Shown here in pieces: positions 25,830 through 35,973 of a DNA stretch of 64,000 nt (the stretch's first letter is position 1; every line of letters begins with the position of its first letter). The DNA is taken from positions 1 through 64,000 of the forward strand of contig NZ_BDBZ01000003.1 of NCBI RefSeq assembly GCF_001613245.1. The letters are read 5' to 3'. A program made the translations under genes and the position numbers. The DNA comes from Nocardia speluncae NBRC 108251 (lineage in GTDB: Bacteria; Actinomycetota; Actinomycetes; Mycobacteriales; Mycobacteriaceae). A model generated the notes under the pieces. That model searched no databases and was not told the origin of the DNA. It saw only the letters and a program-made list of their open reading frames with translations.

Positions 25830-25840
25830 CGCTCGCCCGA

Positions 25841-25905
25841 TGCCGTGCCGAGCAGCGTAATCCGTTCTCCGCCGAGACAACTATGGCGGCACTCACGCAC
25901 CGCTG
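25841..25905 (+). pseudogene. Crotonase fragment
   Basis: The bases after the crotonase stop read AEQRNPFSAETTMAAL, a clear echo of PEQRNPISDEATIEAL near that gene's own N-terminus. No start or continuation follows. This looks like the residue of a second, deleted crotonase copy or a short partial duplication. The rest of 25830-26022 holds no gene. Confidence 0.35.
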
Positions 25906-26022
25906 TGCCCGTCCGGATCGACCGGCGAGTATCGGAATGCCCGGCGAGGCCGCTCGAGCCGGGATCACGCTGCCCCGGGCGGTATTCGAGTGCCGGACCG
26001 CATCGGGCCTGGTGCAGACGCA

Positions 26023-27825
26023 TCAGATCGACTGCCGGTAGCCGTAATATTCATGATCCTCGTTGTATCCGCCGTGCCCGCCGCCCACATCGGAGAAGTG
26101 GTGGACGAACTCGATCGACGCGACCCATTTCACGTGTTTGAAACCGTGCTGCAGTTCGTTGCGCAGGCGCAGCGGTGCCCCGTGCCCGTAGGTGAGAGGT
26201 GCGTCGTTCATATCGTAGGCAAGCATCGAAAGATGGTGGCTCATCTGCTCGATCGCATGGGCGTCGTAGTAGGTTCCGCCGTCGGACCCCTCGGCGAGGG
26301 AATAGAAGACCACCCATTTCGCCTCGGGCAGTGGCCGCACGAGGTCGAGGATCGTCTGCATCGACACCCCGCCCCATTTCGCGACCCCCGACCAGCCCTG
26401 GATACAGAAGTGCTGGGTCGTCTGCTCGTGGTACGGCATGCTGCGCAGATCATCGAGGGACAGTTCGACGGGGTCGGCCACGAGCCCGAAGATCCGCAGC
26501 CGGTAGTCACGGAACCCGCTCTCCGACATCTGCTCGTATTCGGCGCTGTCCGGGAAGGTTCCGTTGTGCCACAGGTACGGCGAGATGTCGCTGTCCGTGT
26601 AGGCGCCGGGCCGCGCGTCCGTGTACTCGAACAAGCGCTGGAAGGGCCCGATCAACGCGTAGCCGACCCGCTGCACGATCCGCGGATGACGGAAGGTGAA
26701 CGGGGTCGCGGCAACCCAGGCGACTACTACGACAATCAACGCGAGGGAGAAGACACCGAAGCCGATCCAGCTGTCGTCGTCCCGGGCGGCGAACATGTGA
26801 TCGAGGTTCCGCAGGAATTCGGTGGTCACCACGAAGGTCACATGGATCAGGATGAACTGCAGGAACCACAGCATCACCAGGAAATGGATCGAACGCGCCA
26901 GCTGGATGTTCAGCGGTTTGCTGATCCAGGAGAACCGCGTCGACAGGGCCGGTGACATACCCAGGCCCGAGAGGATCGCGAGGGGCGCGGCGACGAAGAC
27001 GGTCACGAAGTAGGTCAGCAGTTGCAGGCTGTTGTAGGCCACCCAGCCGTTCGTGGTGGGCCAGTCCAACGACAGATACCGGATCAGCACCGTAATCGCG
27101 TTGGGAAACACATCCCAGCTGGTGGGGACGATATGGCGCCACTGGCCCGTGCTGAAGAGCAGGACGTAGAAAACCGCACCGTTGACCAGCCACAGCACAT
27201 CGGCACCGAGGTGCCACCAGCGTGCGAGACCGATCGAGTGCCGGATGCCGGGCAGCCCCACCTGACGAGGAAGGCCGACGGAATCTTGCTTCGCGGTCCA
27301 CAGCGGGTCGGACGGCACCCGATGCTGGACGCGCAGCCATTCCTTGCCCGGAGTGCAGTCCCGACGGAAGTACAGGCGCGGATGATCGACGAAGATCTGA
27401 ATCCCCGACCTGAAGATGAACATCATCAAGAACAGGTTGAAGAAGTGCTGCCAGCCCACCCAGGCCGGGATACCCGGGTGCGCCTCGACTTCGGGCGACA
27501 CATGCGTGCCCGGATGCCGGGCCATGAACTCCTGGATCGCAGGCATGTCGTGCAGGCCCTTTGCGACCGCCACCGCCGTGATCAGGAGCACGAAGCCGAT
27601 CGGCAGCAACCACAGGACGTTGAACCATCTGTCCCGGCCGACACGTAGGCGCGGTGCGATCCCACCCCTATGCGGAATGCGGCCGGCCCAGGTGCCGGGG
27701 TCGAGGATATCGTCGCCCGGCTGGAGCCGCGGGCGATGGTCGGACAGTAGCCGGCTACCTGCCCCGGGGTTGTCCGGTCCGGAACCGGTGGGCCGATCAG
27801 GGGCAGGGCGATCGACGTTCCCCAT
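26023..27825 (-). CDS. Cytochrome b561-type membrane protein fused to molybdopterin-binding domain
   Basis: A 600-residue redox fusion. The N-terminal 400 residues hold about six hydrophobic helices with histidines placed for haem b (WQHFFNLFLMMFIF, RWWHLGADVLWLV, RSIHFLVMLWF, ILIHVTFVV). The C-terminal 190 residues are a sulfite-oxidase/MsrP-type domain, with the molybdenum-ligand cysteine in QHFCIQGWSGVAKWGGV. Family knowledge suggests the haem part feeds quinol electrons to the molybdenum centre, as separate MsrQ and MsrP subunits do. ATG at 27825 (MGNVDRPAPDR) is the likely start; the frame above it overlaps the TetR gene region. Confidence 0.88.
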   Translation of the reverse strand: MGNVDRPAPDRPTGSGPDNPGAGSRLLSDHRPRLQPGDDILDPGTWAGRIPHRGGIAPRLRVGRDRWFNVLWLLPIGFVLLITAVAVAKGLHDMPAIQEFMARHPGTHVSPEVEAHPGIPAWVGWQHFFNLFLMMFIFRSGIQIFVDHPRLYFRRDCTPGKEWLRVQHRVPSDPLWTAKQDSVGLPRQVGLPGIRHSIGLARWWHLGADVLWLVNGAVFYVLLFSTGQWRHIVPTSWDVFPNAITVLIRYLSLDWPTTNGWVAYNSLQLLTYFVTVFVAAPLAILSGLGMSPALSTRFSWISKPLNIQLARSIHFLVMLWFLQFILIHVTFVVTTEFLRNLDHMFAARDDDSWIGFGVFSLALIVVVVAWVAATPFTFRHPRIVQRVGYALIGPFQRLFEYTDARPGAYTDSDISPYLWHNGTFPDSAEYEQMSESGFRDYRLRIFGLVADPVELSLDDLRSMPYHEQTTQHFCIQGWSGVAKWGGVSMQTILDLVRPLPEAKWVVFYSLAEGSDGGTYYDAHAIEQMSHHLSMLAYDMNDAPLTYGHGAPLRLRNELQHGFKHVKWVASIEFVHHFSDVGGGHGGYNEDHEYYGYRQSI

Positions 27826-27991
27826 GCCGTCGACGTTACGCGCATCGCGGCTTGCTCGCCGGAGGCGAAAGTCCTCACCCGGCAACCGGTTCGCTATCTG
27901 CTGCCCCAGCGCCGCCTTGTCCGGTATGCGCGCTCCGGCCGGAGCGGATGTGCGCCCGCCGGAGCCACCGGCCCAGGTCTCGCGCACCGGT

Positions 27992-28603
27992 TCACGGCGC
28001 GCGCAACCGGTGGACGGCGGCGGTGATGGCGGCGGTCGCGCTCTCGGCGGCGAATTCCGGGGTGCCCTCGGCATCGAGGAGTACTGCCTGGGTGAACAGC
28101 GGGCTGAGATGTGCGGCAACTGTCCGCCGGAGCCGGTCCGGAGGTGCGCCGGGGCCGCCGGCCGCGTGCCACAGGGTGGCCGTGGTGGTGGCGAACAGGG
28201 AATGCAGGGCATGCAGGTGGTCGCGGTAGGCGGCGGCGAGGCGAGGCGGTAGGCGGCGGGCGCGCAGATGCCAGATGACCAGGCCCGCTTCGGCCGCGCG
28301 GCGGTGCACGCGGTGGGCGAGATCGTCGAGCCAGCGTTCCCAGTCGGTTCCGTCGTAGGCCGGTATCGCGTCGAAGTAGGCGGCGAAGTTCGCCGCGATG
28401 GCGGCTCGGATCAGATCGTCGCGGGTGGCGAAATGGCGGAAAACCGTGCGGCGGCCGACCTGCGCGAGGTCGGCGATTTCCTCGACGGTGACATCGAGAC
28501 CGTGTTCGCGCATGGCGTGCCGGGCGGCGCCGAGGATGGCGTCGGTGGTGACCCGCACCCGTCGTACCCGTACCGGATCGGCCGGTTCGATGGTCCCGGT
28601 CAC
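27992..28603 (-). CDS. TetR-family regulator divergent from carboxylic acid reductase
   Basis: A 203-residue protein with a TetR helix-turn-helix: TTDAILGAARHAMREHGLDVTVEEIADLAQVGRRTVFRHFATRDDLI. The start is uncertain between GTG 28603 and GTG 28612; a GAGAGGTGAGGG stretch serves either. The divergent intergenic region contains a strong palindrome (28651-28670) inside the car promoter spacer, so this protein probably represses car and perhaps itself. Confidence 0.88.
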   Translation of the reverse strand: MTGTIEPADPVRVRRVRVTTDAILGAARHAMREHGLDVTVEEIADLAQVGRRTVFRHFATRDDLIRAAIAANFAAYFDAIPAYDGTDWERWLDDLAHRVHRRAAEAGLVIWHLRARRLPPRLAAAYRDHLHALHSLFATTTATLWHAAGGPGAPPDRLRRTVAAHLSPLFTQAVLLDAEGTPEFAAESATAAITAAVHRLRAP

Positions 28604-28642
28604 ATCCCTCACCTCTCCCTTGACACGTATGAGTGCCTCTTC

Positions 28643-28675
28643 GACACTTGAGAGTGTCAAATGACACTCTAGGGT
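28643..28675 (+). promoter_or_regulatory. Car promoter with operator palindrome in the spacer
   Basis: A 20-base palindrome at 28651-28670 has nine-base arms AGAGTGTCA and TGACACTCT around AA. It overlaps a second dyad at 28643-28658 (GACACT, four bases, AGTGTC). TTGAGA (28648-28653) and TAGGGT (28670-28675) are 16 bases apart and make a plausible -35/-10 pair for car, with the palindrome filling the spacer. Repression by the adjacent TetR protein is inferred. Confidence 0.65.
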
Positions 28676-28704
28676 GCCGTCGGAAAAAGCCCGAGGTGAG
28701 CACG

Positions 28705-31700
28705 ATGTCAGTTGATATTTCCGAGTCCGATGTCCGGGAATCCCGGCTCGAACGCCGCATCGCGCGCCTGTACGCCACCGATGCACAGTTCTGCGCTGCC
28801 CGGCCCGACCCACGTGTCACCGCGAGAACCGAAGATCTGGCTCTCGGGACCGCCGCCGTCGCACACACTGTGATGACGGCCTACGCGACACGGCCGGCGC
28901 TCGGGCAGCGCGGGGTCCGATTCGTCACCGACGAACAGACCGGCCGCACCTCGATGCAGGTGCAGCCAGAATTCACGACGATCACCTACCGCGAGTTGTG
29001 GAATCGTGCCGAAGCCCTCGCGGCATCCTTGACCGGCACTGTCCTGAACTCCGGCGACCGGGCCTGCATCCTGGGGTTCACCAGCATCGACTACACCACG
29101 ATCGATCTGGCGCTGACCCGGTTGGCCGCCGTGGCGGTACCGCTGCAGACCAGCGCCACGGCCGCCCAGCTGCGGCCGATCGTCGCCGAAACCGAACCGG
29201 CGCTGATCGCGGCGAGTATCGACCGGCTCGCCGATGCTGTGGAACTCGCGCTCACCGGTCACCCGCCCAAGCGACTGCTGGTATTCGATTACCATTCACG
29301 CGCCGACGACCAGCGTGCGGCGTTCGAGGCCGCGACCGGGAAATTGGCGGCGGCGGGCAGCGCGGTGATCGTCGAATCCTTGGCCCACGTGATCAACCAC
29401 GGGGACACGCAACCACCGCTGCCCGCCCCTCCCGGCAACGACCCGGACCGGCCGGCATTGCTGATCTACACCTCCGGCAGCACCGGCGCCCCCAAAGGTG
29501 CCGTGATCACCGACCGGCTGCAGGCCGACTACTGGCGGGCATCCACCGCCGAACGATGGGGCCAGCGCGTCACGGAACCGGCGATCGTGCTCAGTTTCAT
29601 GCCGATGAGCCACATCATGGGGCGGGCCATCCTTTTCATGACACTCGGCCGGGGCGGCACCGTGTTTTTCACCGCCAAGAGTGACCTGTCGACTTTGCTG
29701 GAGGACCTGGCCCTGGTCCGGCCCACCCAGCTGACCTTCGTACCCAGAATCTGGGAACTGCTGTACCAGCGGTTCCGCAGCGAAACCCAGCGCCGGCTCA
29801 CCTCCGGCGCAGACCGGGCCGCGGTCGAGGAACAGGTGCGGTCCGAGCTGCGCGGGCCGCTGCTCGGGGGGCGTTTCCTGGCAGCGGTCACCGGTTCCGC
29901 ACCGATTTCGGCAGAGTTGCGGGACTGGGTCGAAGATCTGCTCGACCTGCATCTGGTGGACGGGTACGGCGCCACCGAAACCGGCATTATCACCGTGGAC
30001 GGCCGAGTGCGCCGCCCGCCCGTAACCGGCTACCGGCTCGTCGACGTCCCGGAACTCGGTTATTTCCACACCGACCGGCCGTACCCGCGCGGCGAGCTGG
30101 TGGTCGCCTCCGAGACCTTGATCCCCGGTTACTACCGCCGGCCGGATATCACCGCCGAGGTCTTCGACCCCGATGGTAGCTATCGCACCGGCGATATCGT
30201 CGCCGAGACCGGCCCGGACCACCTCGTCTACATCGACCGCCGCAGCTTTGTCCTGAAACTGTCCCAGGGCGAATTCGTCACGGTGTCGAAACTCGAGGCG
30301 GCGTTTACCGAAAGCCCGCTCGTGCACCAGATCTACGTGTACGGCAACAGCCTTCGCTCGTACCTGCTGGCAGTGGTGGTTCCCACCGAAGCGGCCGTCA
30401 CCGGAACCGGCGGCGACGCTACAGCGCTGAAACGCCGCATCGGTGCATCGCTGCGGCAGGTCGCGAAATCAGCGGGACTGCAATCGTATGAGATCCCCCG
30501 CGACTTCCTGGTCGAAACAACGTCGTTCACGGCCGAGAACGGGCTGCTCACCGGTATTCGCAAATTGGCCCGGCCGAAGCTCGAACAGTATTACGGCCCC
30601 CGGCTCGAACAGCTTTACACGGAGCTGTCGGAAGGCGAGGCCGATGAACTACGGGCACTGCGCCGGGACGGCGCACACCACCCGGTACTGGAAACGGTCG
30701 GCCGCGCAGCGAGTGCCCTGCTCGGCACCAGCGCCGCGGACCAGCGGCCGGACGTGCATTTCACCGATCTCGGCGGTGATTCGCTTTCGGCACTGACCTT
30801 CGCGAACCTGCTGGGCGAGATCTTCGCCGTGGAGGTGCCGGTCGGCGTCATCGTCGGCCCGGCCACCGATCTGCGCGCCCTCGCCGAATACATCGAGACG
30901 CGGCAGCGCGGCACGACCCGCCCGTCCTTCGCCACCGTGCACGACGCGGCGAGCGCCGAGATATCGGCCGCCGACCTGACACTGGACAAGTTCCTCGATC
31001 CACGAACCCTGGCAGCCGCACCACACCTGCCCGAGCCGGGCAGAGATATCCGCACCGTCCTACTGACCGGCGCGACCGGTTTCCTGGGCCGATACCTCAC
31101 CCTGGAATGGCTGGAGCGGATGGCCGCGGCCGGCGGCACCCTGATCTGCCTGGTCCGCGCCGACAACGATGCGGCGGCCCGCGAGCGGCTGGACCGCACC
31201 TTCGCCGGCGGCGACCCCCGACTGCTCGCCCGATATCGAGCGCCGGCCGCACGGCATCTCCGAGTGCTCGCCGGAGACAAGGCGGAGGCGGACCTGGGAC
31301 TGGATCGCCCGGTCTGGCAGGACCTGGCCGATACCGTCGATCTGATCGTCGACCCCGCAGCGCTGGTCAACCACGTCCTGCCCTACAGCCAGCTGTTCGG
31401 GCCCAACGTGGCGGGCACCGCCGAACTGATCCGGCTCGCACTCACCACGAAACAGAAGCCCTACACGTATGTCTCGACCATCGGGGTCGGCGATCAGATC
31501 GCCCCGGCTGCATTCACCGAAGACGCCGATATCCGGGAAATCAGCCCGGTGCGCCGGCTCGGCGACGGCTACGCCAACGGGTACGGAAACAGCAAATGGG
31601 CGGGCGAGGTGCTGTTACGCGAGGCCAACGACCTTGCCGGACTCCCGGTTTCGGTATTCCGCTGCGATATGATCCTGGCCGATACCGAGTACTCCGGGCA

Positions 31701-32241
31701 GCTCAACCTCCCCGATATGTTCACCCGGTTGATTCTCAGCCTGATCGCCACCGGGATGGCACCCGGCTCTTTCTACCGGCTCGACACCGACGACCGGCCC
31801 CAGCGCGCGCACTACGACGGGCTACCGGTCGGTTTCATCGCCACCGCGATCGCCACACTGGGCGCGCAGGCGGGTGGCGGGTTCCGGACCTACCACGTCA
31901 TGAACCCGTACGACGACGGCATCTCCCTGGACACCTACGTCGACTGGCTGAACGACGCCGGTGACCATATCGAACGTATCCCGGACTACGACACCTGGTT
32001 ACGGCGCTTCGAAACCGCCGTCCGCGCCCTGCCGGAGCGGCAGCGCCGGCACTCACTGCTCCCGCTCCTGCACAGCTACCGGCAGCCGCAGACGCCGATC
32101 CGGGGGGCGATCGCACCCACCGAACGGTTCCGCACCGCGGTCCGGAACGCGAAAATCGGTTCGGACGAAGATATTCCACACGTGACCCGGGAGGTTATCG
32201 TCAAATACCCCAGCGACCTCCATCTGCTGGGCCTGCTGTAG
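28705..32241 (+). CDS. car: Carboxylic acid reductase (ATP/NADPH-dependent)
   Basis: Reduces carboxylic acids to aldehydes. The 1178-residue protein follows N. iowensis CAR throughout: adenylation domain (about 1-640) with [15 protein letters not shown] and DGYGATETG; carrier domain with the phosphopantetheine serine in [15 protein letters not shown] (about 690-700); thioester-reductase domain with [17 protein letters not shown] and catalytic [15 protein letters not shown] at 28705 has GAGGTGA upstream. One residue looks odd: [15 protein letters not shown] has Asp where N. iowensis has His (LIVHPAALVNH). CAR needs a phosphopantetheinyl transferase, not present here. Confidence 0.97.
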   Translation: MSVDISESDVRESRLERRIARLYATDAQFCAARPDPRVTARTEDLALGTAAVAHTVMTAYATRPALGQRGVRFVTDEQTGRTSMQVQPEFTTITYRELWNRAEALAASLTGTVLNSGDRACILGFTSIDYTTIDLALTRLAAVAVPLQTSATAAQLRPIVAETEPALIAASIDRLADAVELALTGHPPKRLLVFDYHSRADDQRAAFEAATGKLAAAGSAVIVESLAHVINHGDTQPPLPAPPGNDPDRPALLIYTSGSTGAPKGAVITDRLQADYWRASTAERWGQRVTEPAIVLSFMPMSHIMGRAILFMTLGRGGTVFFTAKSDLSTLLEDLALVRPTQLTFVPRIWELLYQRFRSETQRRLTSGADRAAVEEQVRSELRGPLLGGRFLAAVTGSAPISAELRDWVEDLLDLHLVDGYGATETGIITVDGRVRRPPVTGYRLVDVPELGYFHTDRPYPRGELVVASETLIPGYYRRPDITAEVFDPDGSYRTGDIVAETGPDHLVYIDRRSFVLKLSQGEFVTVSKLEAAFTESPLVHQIYVYGNSLRSYLLAVVVPTEAAVTGTGGDATALKRRIGASLRQVAKSAGLQSYEIPRDFLVETTSFTAENGLLTGIRKLARPKLEQYYGPRLEQLYTELSEGEADELRALRRDGAHHPVLETVGRAASALLGTSAADQRPDVHFTDLGGDSLSALTFANLLGEIFAVEVPVGVIVGPATDLRALAEYIETRQRGTTRPSFATVHDAASAEISAADLTLDKFLDPRTLAAAPHLPEPGRDIRTVLLTGATGFLGRYLTLEWLERMAAAGGTLICLVRADNDAAARERLDRTFAGGDPRLLARYRAPAARHLRVLAGDKAEADLGLDRPVWQDLADTVDLIVDPAALVNHVLPYSQLFGPNVAGTAELIRLALTTKQKPYTYVSTIGVGDQIAPAAFTEDADIREISPVRRLGDGYANGYGNSKWAGEVLLREANDLAGLPVSVFRCDMILADTEYSGQLNLPDMFTRLILSLIATGMAPGSFYRLDTDDRPQRAHYDGLPVGFIATAIATLGAQAGGGFRTYHVMNPYDDGISLDTYVDWLNDAGDHIERIPDYDTWLRRFETAVRALPERQRRHSLLPLLHSYRQPQTPIRGAIAPTERFRTAVRNAKIGSDEDIPHVTREVIVKYPSDLHLLGLL

Positions 32242-32417
32242 GGCTCCGGCCTGCATCACCGCGGCACCGCTCTGCCTCCGATGCCGAGAACCACGCCCTG
32301 GCCGCCGGAAGCACGGCCCATCGCGGTCGCCGTCGAGGGCGGGCGGCGGGCCTTGCGACAGGAGCACCGCCTGCCCGTTGTGCACTCGGATGGTCGGCGC
32401 GGCCCGCAGAAGCGCGG

Positions 32418-33782
32418 TCAGAAGTTGGGGCGGTTCTGCACCCACCGGAACGGCGCGCTTCGCTGCGGGAAGCTGTCCGGGTCGATCCGGTCGAGTGTGA
32501 CGTCGACCCGGTGGCCGTCCAGTTCGCCGGTCAGTACGGCAATATCCGGGGCCGGTTGCCGGAAGGTGAGCGTGCCCGAGGGATGCCGAGCGTTCTCCGC
32601 TTTCATCATCGGCCTGGGTCGCGGCGCCCCCTCGATCAGCCGGATCAGGTGTGCCGCGGGGTCCACGTCGGTGGGGACTGTCACCAGAGTGTCGTCCATC
32701 AGCTGAAAAGTGACGGTATCCGGATAGTCGAACACTACTGTCTTCCATCGGGTTTCGTCAGTTGTCAGCGGTGGCACCGGCAATCCGTCGCGGGTGTACT
32801 CCGACACCGACCAGATGCCGTACAGCGCAGGCTTGGGGCGGTCGGGCCCGCTGGAACTCCAGGCATGCAAACCACCTTGCACGAGCGCCACCACAATCCA
32901 GATACCGAGCGCGACCTGCATCAACGCCGCGATACGGCGAGATCTCCTGGTGTGAAACGGATACGGCACGGCGGATGGGCCGGAGGCGCGGTTGAGCAGC
33001 AGCACCCGCACCAGCCGCCGTGCCTCGGGCGCCAGTAGCAGCAACGACATGAGCAGAAGATGGATGGACGAGATCTTCTCCGGCACATCGAAGGTCATGT
33101 TCAGGACGACGATCTGCAGGGTGTCGATCAGGGCAAGCAACGCGCCGAGGAGCGCCGTCCGGGGTATCAACAGCAGGATCGCCGCCGTGACTTCTGCCGT
33201 GCCGAGCAGCATTTCGTACGGTCTCGACACACCGACCTGCGACCACAGCACCGCCATCGGCGTGAAATCGCCGTACTCGGTCAGGAGTGTGGTCAGGGAC
33301 GGCTCGGGCATCTGCGTCGGAATCACCTTGGCGAAGCCGAAACTCAGCAATTGACCGGCCAGCAGTACCCGGATGACGAGAAGATACCAGCCGGCGAGTG
33401 TCAGATATTGCGTACACTGCCGGTCCCATACCGACCACACCGCTGTGCCCGCCACAGACACGACCAGGATGCAGAACAACAGCACCCAGAAGATCGCCTG
33501 GTCACCGACTCCGGTCGGATACAGCTGTACGGGGGTACCGAATATTTCCCGGCCCACCCAGTTCAGCACCGGTTGCAGTTTCCGGATATGCCAGAACTGT
33601 GCGTCGTAGCCCAACTGCCGGCCGAGCGGGCCACTCAGGTCGAACATGATCGGCGGAGTCAATACACAGAACAAGCCGAAGTACAGAAAACAGAACCGGA
33701 ACGCGATACGGGTGAATGGATTCCACCGCGCCTGTCGCGCAGACTCCGATCGTTCGGTCGCGATGGTTGCGACTGTCGTCAC
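32418..33782 (-). CDS. DoxX-like integral membrane protein
   Basis: A 454-residue protein with several hydrophobic helices (from FRFCFLYFGLFCVLTPP) in the first 330 residues. The DoxX-type block is LAGQLLSFGFAKVIPTQMP followed by LLGTAEVTAAILLLIPRTALLG. After a last helix (ALGIWIVVALVQGGLHAW) comes a soluble domain of about 120 residues, which is beta-rich by eye (YGIWSVSEYTRDG, then KTVVFDYPDTVTFQLM). GTG at 33782 has AGGGGA eight bases upstream and overlaps the stop of the carboxypeptidase relic. Function unknown; DoxX proteins are linked to redox and thiol metabolism. Confidence 0.75.
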   Translation of the reverse strand: MTTVATIATERSESARQARWNPFTRIAFRFCFLYFGLFCVLTPPIMFDLSGPLGRQLGYDAQFWHIRKLQPVLNWVGREIFGTPVQLYPTGVGDQAIFWVLLFCILVVSVAGTAVWSVWDRQCTQYLTLAGWYLLVIRVLLAGQLLSFGFAKVIPTQMPEPSLTTLLTEYGDFTPMAVLWSQVGVSRPYEMLLGTAEVTAAILLLIPRTALLGALLALIDTLQIVVLNMTFDVPEKISSIHLLLMSLLLLAPEARRLVRVLLLNRASGPSAVPYPFHTRRSRRIAALMQVALGIWIVVALVQGGLHAWSSSGPDRPKPALYGIWSVSEYTRDGLPVPPLTTDETRWKTVVFDYPDTVTFQLMDDTLVTVPTDVDPAAHLIRLIEGAPRPRPMMKAENARHPSGTLTFRQPAPDIAVLTGELDGHRVDVTLDRIDPDSFPQRSAPFRWVQNRPNF

Positions 33783-34108
33783 TGCTGCATCCCCTGACCG
33801 TGTGCCGGGTCGGGATACATGGCGAAGCAGCCGTACTCGTTCGCCGCGGCGCGCAGCGTTGCGACCAGGTCGGGTGCGAGGTCGGCCACGCCGGGACACT
33901 CCTCGGCGAACACTGTGCCGCCGTTCGGCAGGCCACCACCGTCCGGGACGGCCCGACTGCCGCGGTGACCGCGCGAGACATCTCCGACCGGGCGAACCGG
34001 CGACCGTACCGACCGATAAACCAGGGTGCCGGTGAGCGCGGCGGGGGGAACCAGCAGGCCGGTCGCCGCCGCCCCGCGGGTCACCGTTGGTCCAGTTCTT
34101 CGACGCAT
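33779..34108 (-). pseudogene. VanY-like D-Ala-D-Ala carboxypeptidase relic with internal deletion
   Basis: The 109-residue frame begins MRRRTGPTVTRGAAATGLL with a membrane-anchor-like segment, then GGTVFAEECPGVADLAPDLVATLRAAA, which matches the region before the catalytic core of actinobacterial M15 carboxypeptidases. It then jumps in frame to EYGCFAMYPDPAHGQGMQQ, which matches the extreme C-terminus of the same family (GCPPMYADPTHDPRMQQ pattern, from memory). The whole zinc-binding catalytic core is missing, so it cannot be a peptidase. It lies divergently next to vanRS-like genes, where an intact vanY is often found. Confidence 0.65.
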
Positions 34109-34195
34109 GCCGCCAGTCAAGGCACAGCGGTGTTGCCGGACCGTACGCGATTTTCGATATGCCGGCGAAATATTGCAGCTCGTAACATCGAGACC

Positions 34196-34861
34196 ATGCG
34201 TGTTCTGGTGGTAGAGGACGAGCCCTACCTGGCAGAAGCCATTCGCGATGGGCTGCGCCTGGAAGCGATCGCGGCCGATACGGCCGGCGACGGCGAGACG
34301 GCCATGGAGTTGCTGAGCGTCAACACATACGACATAGCGGTCCTCGACCGCGACATCCCCGGGCCCTCGGGTGACGAGATCGCCGAGCGAATCGTCGCGG
34401 CCGGGAGCGGCATGCCGATCCTGATGCTGACCGCTGCCGACCGGCTCGACGACAAGGCCTCCGGTTTCGAGCTCGGCGCCGACGACTACCTCACCAAACC
34501 GTTCGCACTCCGTGAACTCGTGCTCAGGCTCCGGGCGCTCGACCGCAGGCGCGCCCACAACCGGCCACCCGTACGGGAGATCGCGGGCCTGCGAGTGGAC
34601 CCGTTCCGCCGCGAGGTCTACCGCGACGGCCGCTATGTGGCGCTCACCCGCAAGCAGTTCGCCGTGCTCGAAGTTCTCGTCGCCGCCGAAGGTGGTGTCA
34701 TCAGTGCCGAAGAACTACTGGACCGGGCCTGGGACGAGAACGCCGACCCCTTCACCAACGCCGTGCGCATCACCGTCTCGGCGCTGCGCAAACGACTCGG
34801 CGAACCGTGGCTCATCGCCACCGTATCCGGCGTCGGCTACCGCATCGACGTCGGAACGTGA
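34196..34861 (+). CDS. VanR-like response regulator (OmpR family)
   Basis: A 221-residue regulator. The receiver domain starts MRVLVVEDEPYLAEAIRDGL, with the phospho-acceptor aspartate in YDIAVLDRDIPGPSGDE (about residue 51), the threonine in LMLTA and the lysine in YLTKPFALREL. The C-terminal winged helix includes YVALTRKQFAVLEVLVAAEGGVISAEELLDRAWDE. The sequence closely resembles VanR of Streptomyces, from memory. It overlaps the kinase gene (GTGA). No vanHAX genes are present, so it may control cell-wall stress genes elsewhere. Confidence 0.9.
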   Translation: MRVLVVEDEPYLAEAIRDGLRLEAIAADTAGDGETAMELLSVNTYDIAVLDRDIPGPSGDEIAERIVAAGSGMPILMLTAADRLDDKASGFELGADDYLTKPFALRELVLRLRALDRRRAHNRPPVREIAGLRVDPFRREVYRDGRYVALTRKQFAVLEVLVAAEGGVISAEELLDRAWDENADPFTNAVRITVSALRKRLGEPWLIATVSGVGYRIDVGT

Positions 34862-35973
34862 AGGAATCGGCCGTGGACAGGGCGCCGGGGTTGAGCGTTC
34901 GCCTCAAACTGACCCTCAGCTACGTCGGGTTCCTCATGCTCGCGGGCGCCTTGCTGCTGGCCGCTGTATGGGTGTTCCTCCTGAGAGGAAGGTCGAACGC
35001 CCTCTTCGTTCCCGATCTGTCCGACTTCCGACGCGCCTTCGACCCACGCAGCTTCGGTGCGGCCGTCTTCGTCCCGGCGGCGATCATGATACTGGTGTTC
35101 GGTCTCGTGGGCGGGTGGATTCTCGCCGGGCGGATGCTCGCTCCACTCACGCGAATCACCGAGGCCACCCGGACGGCCGCGAGCGGGTCGCTCTCCCAGC
35201 GGATCCGGCTGCCGGGCCGCAGCGACGAATTCCGCGAACTCGCCGACAGCTTCGACACCATGCTCGCCCGGCTGGAAGACCATGTAGCCGAACAGCAGCG
35301 ATTCGCAGCCAACGCCTCCCACGAACTCCGCACGCCGCTGGCGATCACGCAAGCACTTCTCGACGTGGCCCGCAACGACCCGGACGGCCACACCGGTGAG
35401 CTCGTCGAACGACTTCATACCGTCAACACCCGAGCGATCGACCTCACCGAGGCGTTACTCCTGCTCGGCCGCGCCGATCAGCGATCCTTCACCCGAGCAC
35501 ACGTCGACCTGTCCCTCCTGGCCGAAGAAGCCGCCGAAACACTTCTCCCCCTCGCCGAAAAACGCGGTATCACCATCGAAACCTCCGGCGACATCACCCC
35601 GGCCATCGGCTCACCTGCCCTCCTGCTGCAGTTGACCACGAACCTGGTTCACAACGCGATCGTGCACAACCTGCCCGGCAACGGCACCGTATGGGTCACG
35701 ACCGGCGCGCACCCCGGCGCGGTGGTGCTCACTGTCGAGAACACCGGCGAGGAACTCTCGCCGGAGTTGGTATCCACGCTGGTGGAACCGTTTCGCCGCG
35801 GCACCGAACGCCTCCACGCCGATCACGCAGGCGCCGGGCTCGGCCTGGCAATCGTCCACAGCATCACCCGAGCCCACGACGGAACCCTCGCCCTCGCTCC
35901 CCGGCCCTCCGGCGGGCTCCGGTGCACCGTGCAGCTGCCGGTTGCAGCTTGTCACAGGTTGCCGCCGGCGTAG
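34858..35973 (+). CDS. VanS-like sensor histidine kinase
   Basis: A 371-residue kinase: helix 1 (LTLSYVGFLMLAGALLLAAVWVFLL), a short extracytoplasmic loop of about 45 residues, helix 2 (AVFVPAAIMILVFGLVGGWILAG), HAMP (RMLAPLTRITEATRTAASG), the H-box ANASHELRTPLAI with phospho-histidine, the N-box LTTNLVHNAIVHN and G-box HAGAGLGLAIVHSI. GTG at 34858 overlaps the regulator stop; a GTG at 34873 would give the VDRAPGLSVRLKLTLSY start typical of actinobacterial VanS. The short sensor loop is as expected for glycopeptide or lipid II sensing. Confidence 0.9.
   Translation: MKESAVDRAPGLSVRLKLTLSYVGFLMLAGALLLAAVWVFLLRGRSNALFVPDLSDFRRAFDPRSFGAAVFVPAAIMILVFGLVGGWILAGRMLAPLTRITEATRTAASGSLSQRIRLPGRSDEFRELADSFDTMLARLEDHVAEQQRFAANASHELRTPLAITQALLDVARNDPDGHTGELVERLHTVNTRAIDLTEALLLLGRADQRSFTRAHVDLSLLAEEAAETLLPLAEKRGITIETSGDITPAIGSPALLLQLTTNLVHNAIVHNLPGNGTVWVTTGAHPGAVVLTVENTGEELSPELVSTLVEPFRRGTERLHADHAGAGLGLAIVHSITRAHDGTLALAPRPSGGLRCTVQLPVAACHRLPPA

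Noticed and set aside
32053..32748. 231-residue minus-strand frame over the end of car and DoxX
   Set aside because: Out of frame with DoxX and antisense to conserved CAR codons; no domain.
34081..34558. 259-residue minus-strand frame covering vanR
   Set aside because: Only its last 109 codons, from ATG 34108, resemble a protein family; the rest is the shadow of vanR.
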